Assembly (NCBI GenBank): GCA_028023455.1 | Contig: JAQFVV010000113.1 | Coordinates: forward strand, 188,001 to 252,000 | DNA length: 64,000 nucleotides | Origin: Epiperipatus broadwayi | Taxonomy: Eukaryota > Onychophora > Udeonychophora > Euonychophora > Peripatidae | Direction: 5' to 3' | In this document: positions 46,535-58,829 of the stretch, in pieces | Numbering within the stretch: the first letter of the stretch is position 1 | How the letters are laid out: every line of letters begins with the position of its first letter | Made by a program: the position numbers and the translations under genes | The notes under the pieces: generated by a model | Seen by the model: only the letters and a program-made list of their open reading frames with translations | Databases searched by the model: none | What the model was told of the DNA's origin: nothing

Positions 46535-47000
46535 TCTGGAATGTATATAGAAATTTTATACAGATTGTATGTAAATGTATATATTTTTTATTCATCCATT
46601 TATATTCTTACCGTTATTGATTATTATCTTGTACCTTAATAAATTGTCCGTTCACATACAAAAGTAAAAGAAAGTTTAAATCTTAATTTAAGTAAGATTG
46701 TATTCTAAATTTAATATTTAGTCTGTTATGTTTATTTGTTGATCGTATATTGTGAGTATTGAAAAATCTAAATGATTATATTATAATAGCAGTTTATTGA
46801 CACCATGTATTAAGCAAATAAACATACATAGCAGTGTTTTATTATTTTTATTTAAATGAAATATTTATTTTATATAGCGCTATGTTTTATAAACTGTAAT
46901 AGTAATAATTAGCCGTTAAGCTAATGCGCATGTGCATTATCATATAGTATTAATAATATATAATTATTTTTAACTTTCTTTTATTTTAGCAGTGTATTTG
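46535..47000. other. AT-rich DNA
   Basis: No gene supported. Confidence 0.45.
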
Positions 47001-47025
47001 TTTAACAACACTTTCATTTTTACAT

Positions 47026-47143
47026 GATCATCATCATCATCATTAACCATTATCAATCCACTGCAGGATAAAGATCTCCCACAGTTCAATTCATCTTCTC
47101 CGATCTTTAGCTTCTTTTCTCCACATCACCCTTCATCCATCAT
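47026..47143 (-). mobile_element. RTE LINE 3' fragment with 20-bp TSD
   Basis: A 118-bp 5'-truncated copy ending in a (GAT)n tail (plus strand ATCATCATCATCATC). The identical 20-mer CAACACTTTCATTTTTACAT lies on both sides (47006-47025, 47144-47163). It sits immediately beside the longer RTE copy. Confidence 0.85.
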
Positions 47144-47163
47144 CAACACTTTCATTTTTACAT

Positions 47164-48385
47164 CATAATCATCAACCATTATCAATCCACTGCAGGATAA
47201 AGGTCTCTCCAAGTTCAATCCATCTTCTCCAATCTTTAGCTTCTCTTCTCCACATCACCCTTGCATACTTTCTTATTTCATCCATCCATTTAACATGTGA
47301 TCTCTTTCTGGGTCTTTTACAATCTTTTGGAATCCAATTTAAGATTTCAATTGTCCATCTATTATCAGCTCCTTTAGCATATGTCCAGCCCAACTCCAAT
47401 CTTTTAATTTTTTCAATGAGGTCAGTAACACATATTTGTTCTCTTATTCATACATTGCATTTTCGATCTCTTCTTGTAACTCCCAACAAGCATCTCTCCA
47501 TACTTCTTTGAGTAGTCTGAAGTCTCTGTATTGCTCTTCTATTAAGTGTCCAAGTCTCAGATCCATAAGTAAGAACTGGTAAAACACATTTATTAAAAAC
47601 CCTTTTTAAACACATAGGCATATTTCCTTTTAGTATCAAGTTATTTCTACTAAAAGCACTCCAACCAAGTTTAATTTTATGATTAATTTCATCCATTATG
47701 TTTCCATCTGTATTAATAATCTGACCAAGGTATTTGTAACTGTTAACTTCTTCTAACTCATCATAAACAATCTTTATTTTAATATTTTGAGAAAATCGAT
47801 TAAACATTACTTTAGTCTTTTTTAACATTTATCTTTAGTCCTACTTTCAATTGATAACTCCGGCAATATTTCCTGCAGCTCTAAAGCATTATTTGCAAAA
47901 ACAACTACATCATCTGCAAAATCTAAATGATTTAAATAATCTCCAATTACTTTTACTCCTTTAGCTTCCCATTTTAATCCACAAAATACTTCTTGCAGCA
48001 CTGCTGTAAAAAGTTTTGGAGGTATGGAGTCACCCTGTCTTACACCCTTCTCAATGTTGACTTTCCCAGTATCATTATGTAATCTAATTGTTGCTGTTGC
48101 TTTTTTTATAAATATTCTTTAAAATATGACAATATCTTGAATCTATACCTTGATGATCCAATGCTTTAATTACTGAAGAAATGTTTATAGAATCAAATGC
48201 CTTTTCATAATCTACAAATCCAAAACATAATGGCAACTCATACTCATTTGTCCTTTCTATAACTTCTCTCAATACATGAATATGATCTACTGTACTAAAA
48301 TCACTCTTAATCCAGCTTGTTCTCTTGGTTGGCGGAAATCCAATGTTCTCTGTAGACGAGTTATAATTATCCATTTTTATATAGA
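47164..48385 (-). pseudogene. RTE-type LINE relic: reverse transcriptase
   Basis: 5'-truncated. From the 5' side (48374): DHIHVLREVIERTNEYELPL and FVDYEKAFDS (box A), then GVRQGDSIPPKLFTAVLQE, KWEAKGVKVIGDYLNH and an intact LDFADDVVVFAN box C (about 47900-48060). Then SYKYLGQIINTDGN, KIKLGWSAFSRNNLIL, CVLPVLTYGSETWTL and MERCLLGVTRRDRK (47448-47828), and the C-terminal CKRPRKRSHVKWMDEIRK ... ELGETFILQWIDNG (47172-47399). It is better preserved than 9120-10600. Short deletions and frameshifts separate the three frames. The upstream endonuclease is missing. Confidence 0.9.
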
Positions 48386-48389
48386 TTCT

Positions 48390-48860
48390 CTTTAATATAC
48401 GTGATAAATATAAGATATATAAATTTTTGTTTTAAGAGTATCTGTCTTTTTTAATAATAGTTCATATGAGAGATATATTTAGCGAGATTTCGCTAGAATC
48501 TGTATCACGATATATTTCATTGTTAATTTATCATTTTATTATTAATAATAAATGTTGATTTAAATGAATAAATTCAATTTAGTGATCGTTTTAATTAGGC
48601 ATACACGTTTATTTGCTCATGGAATTTTAAATAACCCAACGACTACATATTAATTTACATCTTATACTTCTTCTTTTACTAAATAATCTTGAAACAAACA
48701 AACAAAAATACCCCAGCAATTTTTATATATATATAAGTAGGCTTTATTAGTAACAAAATATTTACAAGAATTATTTTATTTACATTAAGAACTTTTTACA
48801 TTTTTTTTTTTTTGTAAATTTTTTTTTTTTTTACATAGCTTAGGAGGTTTTTAGAATACA
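48390..48860. other. AT-rich DNA
   Basis: No gene supported. Long T-runs lie near 48800-48830. Confidence 0.45.
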
Positions 48861-48869
48861 GTAAATTGG

Positions 48870-50560
48870 AACAAGATGATTTCTGTTATTACATTAATGA
48901 CCAGCTAAGGAATATATTGCTTTGCTATATTTTTTTGTGTCATTACTGGGTATATATTTTTGAGCACATAGATATATGTTATGCCATTCTTTGTTATTTT
49001 TTTTTTAGTACATTGTATTTTTTGTTGTCAAAGATTACAGCACAACGGACAAACCAATATTGTTCTGAGAGTGTGAATGGTGAGCATATTTTTTAAATTA
49101 ATTGTGTCTTTGTGGAATACAAAGCGATGTAAGGGCAAAAAGTATGGACATGTTTCAATGATATGGGATGTATTTTATGGGAGTGCATTGCATAGAGTGC
49201 AAGTAGGATCTATGTTTAATTTAAAGTGTTTTATGAGAAATAACTTTGTTGGTATTATATCAAGTAACAGATTATGCAGGAATTTTAGCCATGAGTGAGA
49301 CATGCATAAATTTTGAAATTTAGTCAGTGTTTTGGTAGTAGATAGTGTTGACCAAAGTTGCCTATCGGGGTAAATATTTTTTTTAAAATCTTTGTATGAT
49401 AAACCGATTAGAGTATTAATGTTATAGTTGTCCAGTAAATCAGCATGCTCAATAAAAAAGTAGTTATTCGTGTATGGAGTAATGGCAAGCAGTAGTAGAG
49501 GTGGTTGTCTTTAGGAAGGGATTAGTAGTGGTTACAATTTACATCTTAGCTCTAATATAGGATGTAAATGATTGTGGACTTATTAGGTTAAGCCCACCCT
49601 TGCATATTGGGAAACAGGCATTGTTGATTGATAAAAGTTGTGATGTTGGTTGCCATATACATGCTTTTGCTATTCTCATAAAATTCTTAATAGTTTTTTT
49701 TGGAGGTGCATCCGAGGGCTATAATAGGCAAGTATTCCTCCTAGAATGGCATTGATGATGCAAACTTTCACTATGGGTAGAGCAATTTTGAGTTGAAGCA
49801 ATTTATTTTTGTATTAAATTTGTCTATGACAAGAAGATTTAAGTGATGACTTAGTTGTGTTTTTGAAAGGTTAATAGGTATGCCAAGAAAGGAAGAATAT
49901 GTACCTGTGAAGAGTGAGGGAAGACTGCGACTGGTAGCTATTTGCCATAAGGATGATTTGTTGATTTGTATTGTGGATCCTGTTAGAGCTTTAAATTTCT
50001 TTAGTTTATGAAGTATCATAGATATATTTTGCAGGTCCCTGAATATTATCAAAACATCATCAAAACATATGATACAATCTTTATGGTTGTGCCTAGGCAT
50101 GAAGAAAAATACCTTCTATGCATTGCTCTATGCCCTTAATCATGGAGTCTATGTATATCACAAATAGTAATGATGCTAGTGGGGAGCCTTGTGGGATGCC
50201 TCTACTTGGCTTAAAGGGTTGAGAGTTTGATGTAATTTTTAAGTTTAATTGTTTTATTGTTAAAACAGTTTTTGATAGCTGTAATAAGGTGCATGTGACT
50301 ATATAGCATTTGATTTAGTACAGAGAATAAGAAGTTCCAGTTTACGATGTCAAAGGCTGGCTGCCTTGAAGTCTACCTGGCATGCCACATAGTTTATTTT
50401 GTTTAATATAGAGTATTGTTTCTTGTGCTATTAATATTGCTTGAGATGCTTTTCTTCCTTTGACGGCAAAGTATGAAGGAGAAATCTTAGGTAAAGCATA
50501 GACATCATTTATTAATAACATTCTCACAGCGTCTGCGCAACTAGCTTAACAGGCTGTCAT
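48870..50560 (-). pseudogene. LINE relic, reverse transcriptase
   Basis: The minus strand shows AVKGRKASQAILIAQETILY (50342-50490; upstream RT region), RGIPQGSPLASLLFVIYID at about 50150-50210 (RT box B) and a box C-like CFDDVLIIFRD at about 50040-50075 (first residue changed). Downstream pieces (49770-49990) include FLGIPINLSK, and a long decayed tail runs to about 48900. The clade is not certain; it is not RTE. The plus-strand frames at 48866 and 49077 are by-products. Confidence 0.75.
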
Positions 50561-51300
50561 TCTATTGTAATGATCAATGTCTTCTAATGTAATGAGACAC
50601 AAATCATTTACTGTTTGGATGTGGATTTTTAGAATTTTTTCTTATACAGAATATTATATTTGTTGATAAATGAGGGATGTGATATTCCTTCAAACAAAGT
50701 TGATTATAGTATTTCTATAGGAATGGAGATATAATGTAGTCCATTTGCTTATATATGTTAGCTGGAATGAGGTCATTTGCTAGTGAGCTAGGTTGTTTTA
50801 AATACACCATTTTATCAGAACTTGTTGTTTTGATATGTAGTAATTTTGTGTGAAGTTTGTTTCACTTGTTGATAGCTGTCAAGTGCTCTGAGATTTTTTA
50901 AGGGAAACTTTCAAGTGGTTCACAAGCATATGGGATTGGAAATTTTGTGTAATTTACTGTGGTTTTTGTTAGTGCTTATAGATTTGGTAAGTGCATATAT
51001 AATTAGATATTATTTTTTTTTATATATATTAGGTATATTTAATTATTATTTACCCTTGGTGCAACTAATATTTAATAAATCATTATTTGGTGATCTCGAC
51101 AGGTACATACTTAAATATATAAATCTAAAGTTTGTATACTGATTGACTTTATTTAAATAGATTTTGATAATATACTTAATTAAATAACAGCAAAATCCTA
51201 AATGATATTTTAATACTTTATATACGATAGTTTCATAAATAAATTCAAAGGTGAAGTTATTTTTAGAGATAAATATTCCATTGAAAGATGATGATGATGA
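50560..51300. other. AT-rich DNA, possibly LINE 5' remains
   Basis: May hold more of the preceding minus-strand LINE near 50560-50900, but no motif is clear. Confidence 0.35.
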
Positions 51301-51306
51301 TGATGA

Positions 51307-51315
51307 TTATTATTA

Positions 51316-51366
<51 letters not shown>
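51307..51366. repeat. (TTA)n microsatellite
   Basis: About 18 TTA units, preceded by a short (GAT)n run at 51293. Confidence 0.95.
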
Positions 51367-51499
51367 GTTTCAACAATAATCTTTATTAATCCTTTAGATT
51401 ACATGTATTATATAACATTGATTGCAAGGGTTACAGGTGCAAATCTGGTGTCATATTAAAAGTTATTTACAGACACTAAATTAATATTGGTTGTTGTTC

Positions 51500-52010
51500 T
51501 TTTAATTATTAATCCAATAGTATACTAGGGTGGCAACTTGTAATTTATGTAGCACAAAATCAAGCCATGGATGCTGTACAAAAAAAAAAGTTAATTCAGA
51601 GTAAAATTCCACATGGTGACAGCCAGAAGAATGTGATAGATGTGGATCAAATTCTGTAGTCTAGTCGTAGATAGAGTTGAAGGTAGTTAGTGAAGGTGAG
51701 TTTTATTGAGAGTAATGGATGGGACCATTGAATGCTATTCAATGAGGTTATTGTTGGACTATGACCTATTATAGATTGGATGGTTGTTTAAGCAGTGACC
51801 AGGTGGCAGCAAAAATATCTGGAGGTGCAGTCTTGTTGTCCCAGGCCTTGATTTGTAGGAGCTTTTTGATGAATGTAACTGGATGTCTTCTTGTGTTGTT
51901 GCCAATAGTCTTTGTCATGACCTGACATGTATTCAGAAACTGAGGCTGGCAAAACATTTACATTCATCTAAACCTGATTATTTTTATTTTGAGATGACTT
52001 GTTCTATCTT
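51500..52010 (-). other. Coding-like minus-strand stretch, unidentified
   Basis: Base composition is less AT-rich than the surroundings, and the minus frame is fairly open (MFCQPQFLNTCQVMTK ... KAWDNKTAPPDIFAATWSLL at 51769-51957, continuing with few stops to about 51560). It may be a retroelement C-terminus adjoining the (TTA)n tail, as LINE 3' ends often carry microsatellites. I do not recognise a family. Confidence 0.3.
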
Positions 52011-52349
52011 TTAGGATTGGATGAAGTAGCTAACTTATTTCCATTTGCTGAATGTATACGATCCACATCACTACTATGTATTACTATATTTCCAATGTAA
52101 GTGATATAAGTCACAGATTATAAATAGATAATATAAATATAAACAAAATAGCAAAAAAAAAAACAAACCCCTATGCATAATGAAATATCTTGGTAGATGA
52201 GAACTTATAATTCAATATTAATAGGAATGGATTTTAATGAATTATGTTGGATATAAAAATCGAATATGATTAAAACCATGATAGCAATTAAGCTTCAGAC
52301 ATTTGTAAATAAAATCAGAGTATTTAATCAACATGTAATAACAGTAGAT

Positions 52350-52788
52350 AAACCACTAAACATCACATGATTGCCATCTCATGCTAGCACATAACTGTTA
52401 CTAAACAGGCAAAAACTCTCCACATAGTACTGCCACCTTGTGCTAACCAGAGTAATCAATGGATGCCAGCAGGCTTGTGCATAAAATATCTATCTAGTGC
52501 CTACTCATCCAATATCCCCAGACTAGTTTCTGGCTTGTGGCCTTCGTCAATGAGGAGCCTTGGATCTGAGAGATAAAAGGTGGCTGCTGGAGGGTTGCAT
52601 TAGATCCTAAGATCTAAGTGCAGTGCTCTCAGATCCAAGGCTCCTCACTGACAAAGACCACAAGCCAGAAACTAGTCTGGGGATATTGGATAAGTAGGCA
52701 CTAGATAGGGATTTTATGCACAAGCCTTCTGGCATCCATTGATTACTCTGGTTAGCACAACGTGGCACTACTATATGGAGAATTTTAT
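52350..52788. mobile_element. Family C foldback copy
   Basis: Flanked by TAACAGTAGAT (52339-52349 and 52789-52799), an 11-bp TSD. It starts with the family end AAACCACTAAAC and runs through a minus-strand unit to the inversion near 52570, then back on the plus strand. Hammerheads: minus at about 52520 (first C changed to T), plus at about 52640 (CTGACAA). Both are probably inactive. Confidence 0.85.
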
Positions 52789-52799
52789 TAACAGTAGAT

Positions 52800-54075
52800 G
52801 GAAGATATTTAATTCTTTGATACAATAATCTTTTGTCAGTATGTAAATGTTCATTATATAACAAATCTGCTATATTCATTTTGCATTCCACATGTGCTTG
52901 GAATATTTATTTATTTATTTTGGAAATAGAGGTCGGAGGGGGGGGGTCATAATAGAAGAGTCTTATGATACCCTGATATTGTTAGAAACTATATCACACA
53001 TGCGAATAGTCGAAAAAGTGAAATAGCTGATGAAAATTAAAACAAAAAATAGTCACTAGTGTGCTAAAGAAAATCATAACACAAAGAAGGTAAGAATATT
53101 TATATATTTTAACAAAAAAAATCATTATTATATTTTATTAATTTGCTGTGATTTTATAAGCAATAAACTATAACTCATTATCAACAACTTAATTGTGCTC
53201 AGCTTAAAGTAAGAATGATCATAAAACTATTATATCAAGAGTCGATTATATTCTATCCAGAGAGATAAATATCTCAAAAACATTGAGAATGGCAATATAC
53301 ATGTAATAATTAATAGTTCATAAGTAGAACAATTAATCAGTTTATTGACTTTAGCACTCATCTCTATTTTGGACTACATAAATCATCATTATCTATTTAT
53401 AACATAACGATATCACTTTTCCTCCAAATCAGTATAATTTCTATACATTTTGTAACACTATTTTATTATATATATATAATAATTAGAAATGTAACAAAAT
53501 TTAAGCTACCTATATAGATATGCTTTACAGAGTATCCACTGAATAAATAAAAAAAACCACTACCGATTCTATTTAGCTTATCAGACTATTAGTAGTGATG
53601 CAACTGTTTAAAGTTTCTAGCTTATCTAATAACCAAAAGTTGACTACGAAATACATGAACAGTGAGAGAAAGTGTTTGGAGCATTTGCTGTAGTAGATGG
53701 TTGTGATATAATGAAATTTGAGATAAGCAGTATGTTTATTATGTGTATGAATTATTATTAATTATCAAATGCATAATTAGAAACACTTTCATGCAGTTCC
53801 CCCACAATGTGGAAACAAGCAGATTATAACTTTCATAATAAATAATCAGATATATAAAAAAATTGCTGTATGCTGGGCAAGACAAATATGTTTCATTTTC
53901 AAACATCAATTTATTGTCAAAACTGCACCACGTGAGATAATTAAATTTCAATTTTAAAATGTAACACATGTTCTGAAACTGACATAGTAATTTGTTTCTA
54001 TACTCTAATTATTTTATAAATAAATATATTTATTAACATGTTATATATCTATAGAGTAATAAATTTTAATTAAAG
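52800..54075. other. AT-rich DNA
   Basis: No gene supported. A run of G residues lies at about 52936-52947. Confidence 0.45.
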
Positions 54076-54079
54076 TTCT

Positions 54080-54258
54080 AGCTATATTAATACAATGCAC
54101 TCTGACAGCAAATTAATCCACATTGAAGATGAAAAATGATCCTACACGGATAGTATTTATGCTGCTGGATACTTGTCATACAATGATTTAATTTTTCGTC
54201 TTCAACGTGGAATACTTTGATACTATAAGACATTGCATTAATATAGCTAGAATTTTAA
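54080..54258. mobile_element. ~180-bp foldback element
   Basis: TAGCTATATTAATACAATGCA at the left is mirrored by TGCATTAATATAGCTA at the right. Inner segments TCCACATTGAAGATGAAAAAT and ATTTTTCGTCTTCAACGTGGA also mirror each other. MITE-like; TSD not resolved. Confidence 0.6.
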
Positions 54259-54349
54259 GAGGAAGTTTATCATTATTACATTCAGATATTTTATAATTTG
54301 ATATATATACATAGCCAAATACCAAACTTAAATATCCCAGGCACAATAG

Positions 54350-54500
54350 TCAATTTATCACATATACCAGCACAGTTCCCACCGACCAACGTGCGAAATC
54401 TGACCCCTTTCTGCCCTCCAACCTTGTTTTTTAATTACGCTTCGACCCGCCATGGTCCTCAGAGCCAATCCTTCTTCCGAAGCTACGGATCCGATTTTAT
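54350..54500 (-). pseudogene. 28S rRNA fragment
   Basis: The minus strand contains CGGATCCGTAGCTTCGGAAG followed by AAGGATTGGCTCTGAGGA, a highly conserved segment of eukaryotic large-subunit rRNA (known form: AACTTCGGGATAAGGATTGGCTCTRAGG). A more variable, GC-richer stretch follows, in which GGGAACTGTGCTGG may match the conserved GAACTGGYRCGGA. The GC content contrasts with its AT-rich surroundings. Only a short piece is present, so it is a dispersed pseudogene. The 72-codon plus-strand frame here is spurious. Confidence 0.65.
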
Positions 54501-54519
54501 TACATATATATTCTAGCTG

Positions 54520-55370
54520 ATTTATTAATTAAAACATAAAAATAAAGCATCTACAGCAATTATAATTATTCTATTATTGTGAGAATCCTACATATGTTAC
54601 CTGATCAATATTTCTCAGATAATAACTCATTTTTTCCATGATATTGACTGTATTACTTCTTTCACCGTAGGAATGAAGAATGCGAGGAAAATCCAATGGA
54701 AAATATTTAATGACTAGTCAGATTAAAGATTTTAAATAAAAGCTTTTATTATCTTTCACACCAAAAAATCAATTCTAATTATTAGAAAAAAATATTGAAA
54801 ATATAAGGATTTGTAAACATATACTGCTAATAAAAGTAAAGATTTATTCACCTCATTAGACAAAACGTGTGTGTATATACTTTTATTATAGATATTTTAA
54901 AGCAAATTTTTATAAAAATACAATATAAATAAATATATACATATATAGTACAATTTATGTCATATATATATCAACGATGAATTCTGTAAAGAATCCATTA
55001 TAGACCTATGTTAGAACGTAACTCGGGGGAGGGCTATTAAAAAAAAAACCATTATTGCTTAATAATTACATACTTTTTTAAAAATAATTTTTAATATCCC
55101 AAACGACGGTAGAAGATCAAAAAAAAAAATGATCATAAAAGTTTGCAGAAGTAATGTGGAGAAAAGAAATTATGTTTTGGTAAATTAAACATGGAAAAAT
55201 CTTCATATTTTGATTATTAATCATTACAAATGATGATGATATGAATATAAAATAAATATCATTTTGCTTTGTAATTTTTTGCAGACTACATATGATTTAT
55301 CCATATTAAATATAAACTTCTGTAACCTATTATAAATAAATTATAAGACAAATGAAGAAGATACATGTAA
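54520..55370. other. AT-rich DNA
   Basis: Nothing recognised. Confidence 0.45.
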
Positions 55371-55374
55371 AAAA

Positions 55375-55465
55375 TTATGCTCTGGATCAACAGTGCTGAT
55401 TCAGCATAAAATGCATATCTTGGGAATCATTTATTTTTTTCACGTCTTTGGTCATATGTTTAGGA
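55375..55465 (+). mobile_element. Diverged family B relic
   Basis: GTGCTGATTCAGCATAAAATGC and TTGGGAATCATTTATTTTTTTC match the ribozyme-to-tail part of family B and the relic at 28720. The ribozyme core is deleted. Confidence 0.4.
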
Positions 55466-55469
55466 ATGT

Positions 55470-56175
55470 AAGATGGAATAAAAGTTTGAAATATATAAAA
55501 ATTTATATATGAAGGTAAATTTAATTCATCAAAAAAATGTGTACATAAAATTAAATTATAACAAGTGCTATGTGTGTGTCTTACTCATTTGAATAAGTGA
55601 TGAGGTTGTTTTAAAATGCATCCATAATGAGAGAAGTTGGACTGACTTCCGAGGTGAAGGAAGGATGTGATAGTTATCCTAAGGGAAAAGAAGACTTGCT
55701 AAAAACAAAAATTAGAAGAAAAAAAAATTATAAGACTTGTTTGAAAAAAAAACTTCTCGATTCAACAAATGTTAATTGAAATTTTGATTTGAAGTAATTT
55801 TTTTGTATTTTATAAATATAAAGCTCAATCATGTATTAGCTCACAAACTCCATCATTTATTTAATTGTATCAACATCAACAATATATAATATGCATTAAA
55901 TTTATTAAATAACAATATTCTCTTTGTCTTTAATTTTTATGCATAATTTTTTTTACAATATTGATGCATTTTGACTAGAGGATGGGCATCAACTTTTGTC
56001 GGAATTTTAAAAAAACAAAAACAAATGATATACAGGTATGAGGAAAAGTTAGTAAAATAAGTTCAAAATCAAATGAGAACAGCAGTAACAAGAATAATAG
56101 ATTTCCTATAAATATTGATACATGGCAGCACAGCAATTTATTTCTTGAAATATATATATATAATAATAAAAATAA
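55470..56175. other. AT-rich DNA
   Basis: Nothing recognised. Confidence 0.45.
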
Positions 56176-56179
56176 TAAG

Positions 56180-56290
56180 TATAACGGTAATTAACTATTA
56201 TATAGATTCTTTCGCTCCACAGAAGTACTTTCAGTTAATTAATCGAAAGTACTTCTGCAGAATAAAAGACTGTATATAACAGTTAACTAT
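56180..56290. mobile_element. Foldback element H, copy 2
   Basis: CAGAAGTACTTTCAGTTAAT and its reverse complement (TAATCGAAAGTACTTCTG) meet directly, with outer arms TAATTAACTATTATATA and TATAACAGTTAACTATT. Same core as 19947-20102. Confidence 0.6.
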
Positions 56291-56294
56291 TGTT

Positions 56295-56985
56295 ATATTT
56301 ATTATTTTATGCTTATTACAATAGTTTTTAATTAACAGATATTTTATTTGTATATATATAAAGAGAATTATTGCAAGTATGCAGTTATGAAGAATGGGAA
56401 AGGAAGATAAATAAGCTAGATGGAAAAAAAAACTTTAAAAACATGAGGCACATTTATAAATACAAAATGATTTATAATTATATGAGAATAAAAAATATAT
56501 AAAATATAAAAGAATACATAAAAACATTACAAAAAATTAATTATTTGGTACAATAACAGTGCTTTTTATACCAAAGATAGTAAATAAAAATGGTATAAGA
56601 ATTAGGAGGGAAAGTATTAAACATATTATTTTTGAAGTGTATGCTGTTGAAAAGACAAATGATTTGAAAAATACAAAAATTTAAAGGTGAAATGAATGAA
56701 AGTAACAAAGATTTTTTACTATTCAAGTCTTTATAAAATGAATAAAGAATATGAGAATATTAGAAATAATGAAACAACATTTATTAAAATAGAATATAAA
56801 AAGAAATTCATCAGTAATAGAAGAATGATTTGGTCATTGTAAATGAGTTTAGAGTGGCACACAATGGTTTCAGAGTAAAGAAATATTTGACTTGATTAAT
56901 TAGGATTTCTAGTCACATGGCTAATGCACAAAATATGCTGAATTCATTACAAATTCCATTTTATATTTTGGTTTAAACAATACTA
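56295..56985. other. AT-rich DNA
   Basis: Nothing recognised. Confidence 0.45.
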
Positions 56986-57000
56986 TCACGTGTATGGTTA

Positions 57001-57228
57001 AACCACTAAACATCACATGATCCCCATTTCTTATGCTAGCACATAACTGTTATTAAAACAGGCAAAACTCTCCATACAGTAGGGTCACTCAGTGTCAACC
57101 AGAGTAATCAATGGATGCTGGAAGGCTTGTGCATAAAATCCCCACCTAGTGCCTACTCATCCAATATCCCCAGACTGCTCTGGTTGGCACTGAGTGGCAC
57201 TACTGTATGAAGTTTTGCCTGCTTTAAT
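57001..57228. mobile_element. Family C foldback copy, short
   Basis: Starts with the family end AAACCACTAAAC, runs to CCCCAGACT, then jumps to the inverted GCTCTGGTTGGC arm ending GCCTGCTTTAAT. The ribozyme is deleted at the junction. Possible TSD GTGTATGGTTAA/GTGTATGTTTAA at 56990 and 57229 with one mismatch. Confidence 0.75.
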
Positions 57229-57656
57229 GTGTATGTTTAATGATAGATATTAAGATTTAAAATGGTAACTATATTCAAGGCATGTAATAACCATGGATTA
57301 TGATAATGTGAAACTTTGCTGAAATGATTTTATGCATAATATATTCATAAAAAATATATATATATAGTGAAATATGTTTATTATGTTAAGGGATTCATGA
57401 TTGGCACAGAATATTTCCAAGTAATCAGAAAGATATGCAAGTGATAAAAATAATGATAAAAGTAGGTTGTTGATTATGAGGGGTGATAAAATAATCAGAC
57501 AAGTATATTAATTAGATCAAACCAAAAATTAACATTTTTTTTAGTTTGTTACTTTAGTTTTTATAACTCATATAATCTATTAACTGACATCTCTTCACAT
57601 TTTATATAATAACTATAAAGACATATATAATACAAATATAATTCATTGCGAAGGTG

Positions 57657-57745
57657 CATGAGATCTGAGCCTACTGGTGAGTACTTGTTTAGAATGAAAT
57701 GCATTCTGGTGTCATTAACATTTTTCAGGTGTCTTTACCATGTCT
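57657..57745 (+). mobile_element. Diverged family B relic
   Basis: GAGCCTACTGGTGAGTACTTG, AGAATGAAATGCATTCTGGTG and TTTTTCAGGTGTCTTTACC follow the order of the family B ribozyme region. One core base changed (CTGGTGA). Confidence 0.4.
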
Positions 57746-57749
57746 ATTA

Positions 57750-58720
57750 AAATGAAAGTTATAGTTAAATAAAATATATGTACTAACAATATATAATAGA
57801 TTATTTTCATACTATATCATATTTTTTATATTTTGACATATTAATTACATGATTGTAGTATAATTTTATACTATTGGTTCAGCTAGTTCAGAATAAAAAT
57901 ATTTTCCCAAGAGTAGTAAAAACATGTCTATATTATTATAAAAATAATAATGGATAAAAAAATTGGAATATTAATCTTTAATTAAAAAAAAGGAGATGTC
58001 AGGGAATACTTTCTATCTTCATCTAAGAATAAAAAAAAATTGCATTAAATGATAATTATTTTTAAAAAGAATTTTATTTAGATTAAATAAATTACAGTTT
58101 TAATAATGTAAATAGTTTATTAAAGTTTAAAATTTAACTCTAAGACCGAAATAGCACAAAAAGTTATGTTAAACGAGTTGTTAGAAATTACCTATTACTG
58201 TATTGATAATGATTAAGTGGTACCAGTTATTACTTATAGTATTAAATTGTCTAGTCACCCGATCTGCTTTTGGGCAGAGAACTTATAATGATCTACTAAT
58301 GTTCATGTGACAAGTTTATAACTTTATTTACCATGATGAGTGAAAGGGTGATTGTGGATTAACAATTCATTAGTATATGGTAAATAAGTTTATATAGACA
58401 GAGATTGAATACACTCTATAATGTTTGTTGTGTTAAAAATATATATAGTGGAGTAACGTGTTTAAACAATATATATAAAGAATAAATAATTGATGTAAAT
58501 TTTGTTTATAGACACCCACACAAATACATGCAGACAATTATTTTCTCTATAGTTTAACAATTTTTTTTTTTTTTTTAAATTTAAACGGAAATTTATTTTT
58601 AAAATGCCTTTTAAATATTAAGTATTCATTTATGGCAAAACAGTAATGTTGATTTTCTTTTATTTGTTCTGAGATTTATGATAAAAATAAATTATTTATT
58701 TTCAGCTTTTTTTTTTTTTT
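57750..58720. other. AT-rich DNA
   Basis: Nothing recognised. Confidence 0.45.
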
Positions 58721-58825
58721 TCATATGTCATAGCATCTGCCGGGACGCGAACCCACACCCGTCTGCAACCAACTACTTGCTTGCATGGCGGCTGCGATAC
58801 CTCTCGGCTAACAACGCAAGACATT
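58703..58825 (-). mobile_element. tRNA-like SINE, family 2, with poly(A) tail
   Basis: On the minus strand: TTGTTAGCCGAGAGGTATCG (A-box side), GACGGGTGTGGGTTCGCGTC (B-box side), GGCAGATGCTATGACATATG, then a run of 15 A. About 90 percent identical by eye to 41874-41990. The 67-codon plus-strand frame here is spurious. Confidence 0.8.
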
Positions 58826-58829
58826 TTTC

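Noticed and set aside
49077-49298. Plus-strand frame as a gene
   Set aside because: The minus strand of the same stretch continues the decayed LINE that contains RT boxes B and C.
54298-54516. 72-codon plus-strand frame as a gene
   Set aside because: It overlaps the 28S rRNA fragment in antisense and owes its openness to that GC-richer sequence.
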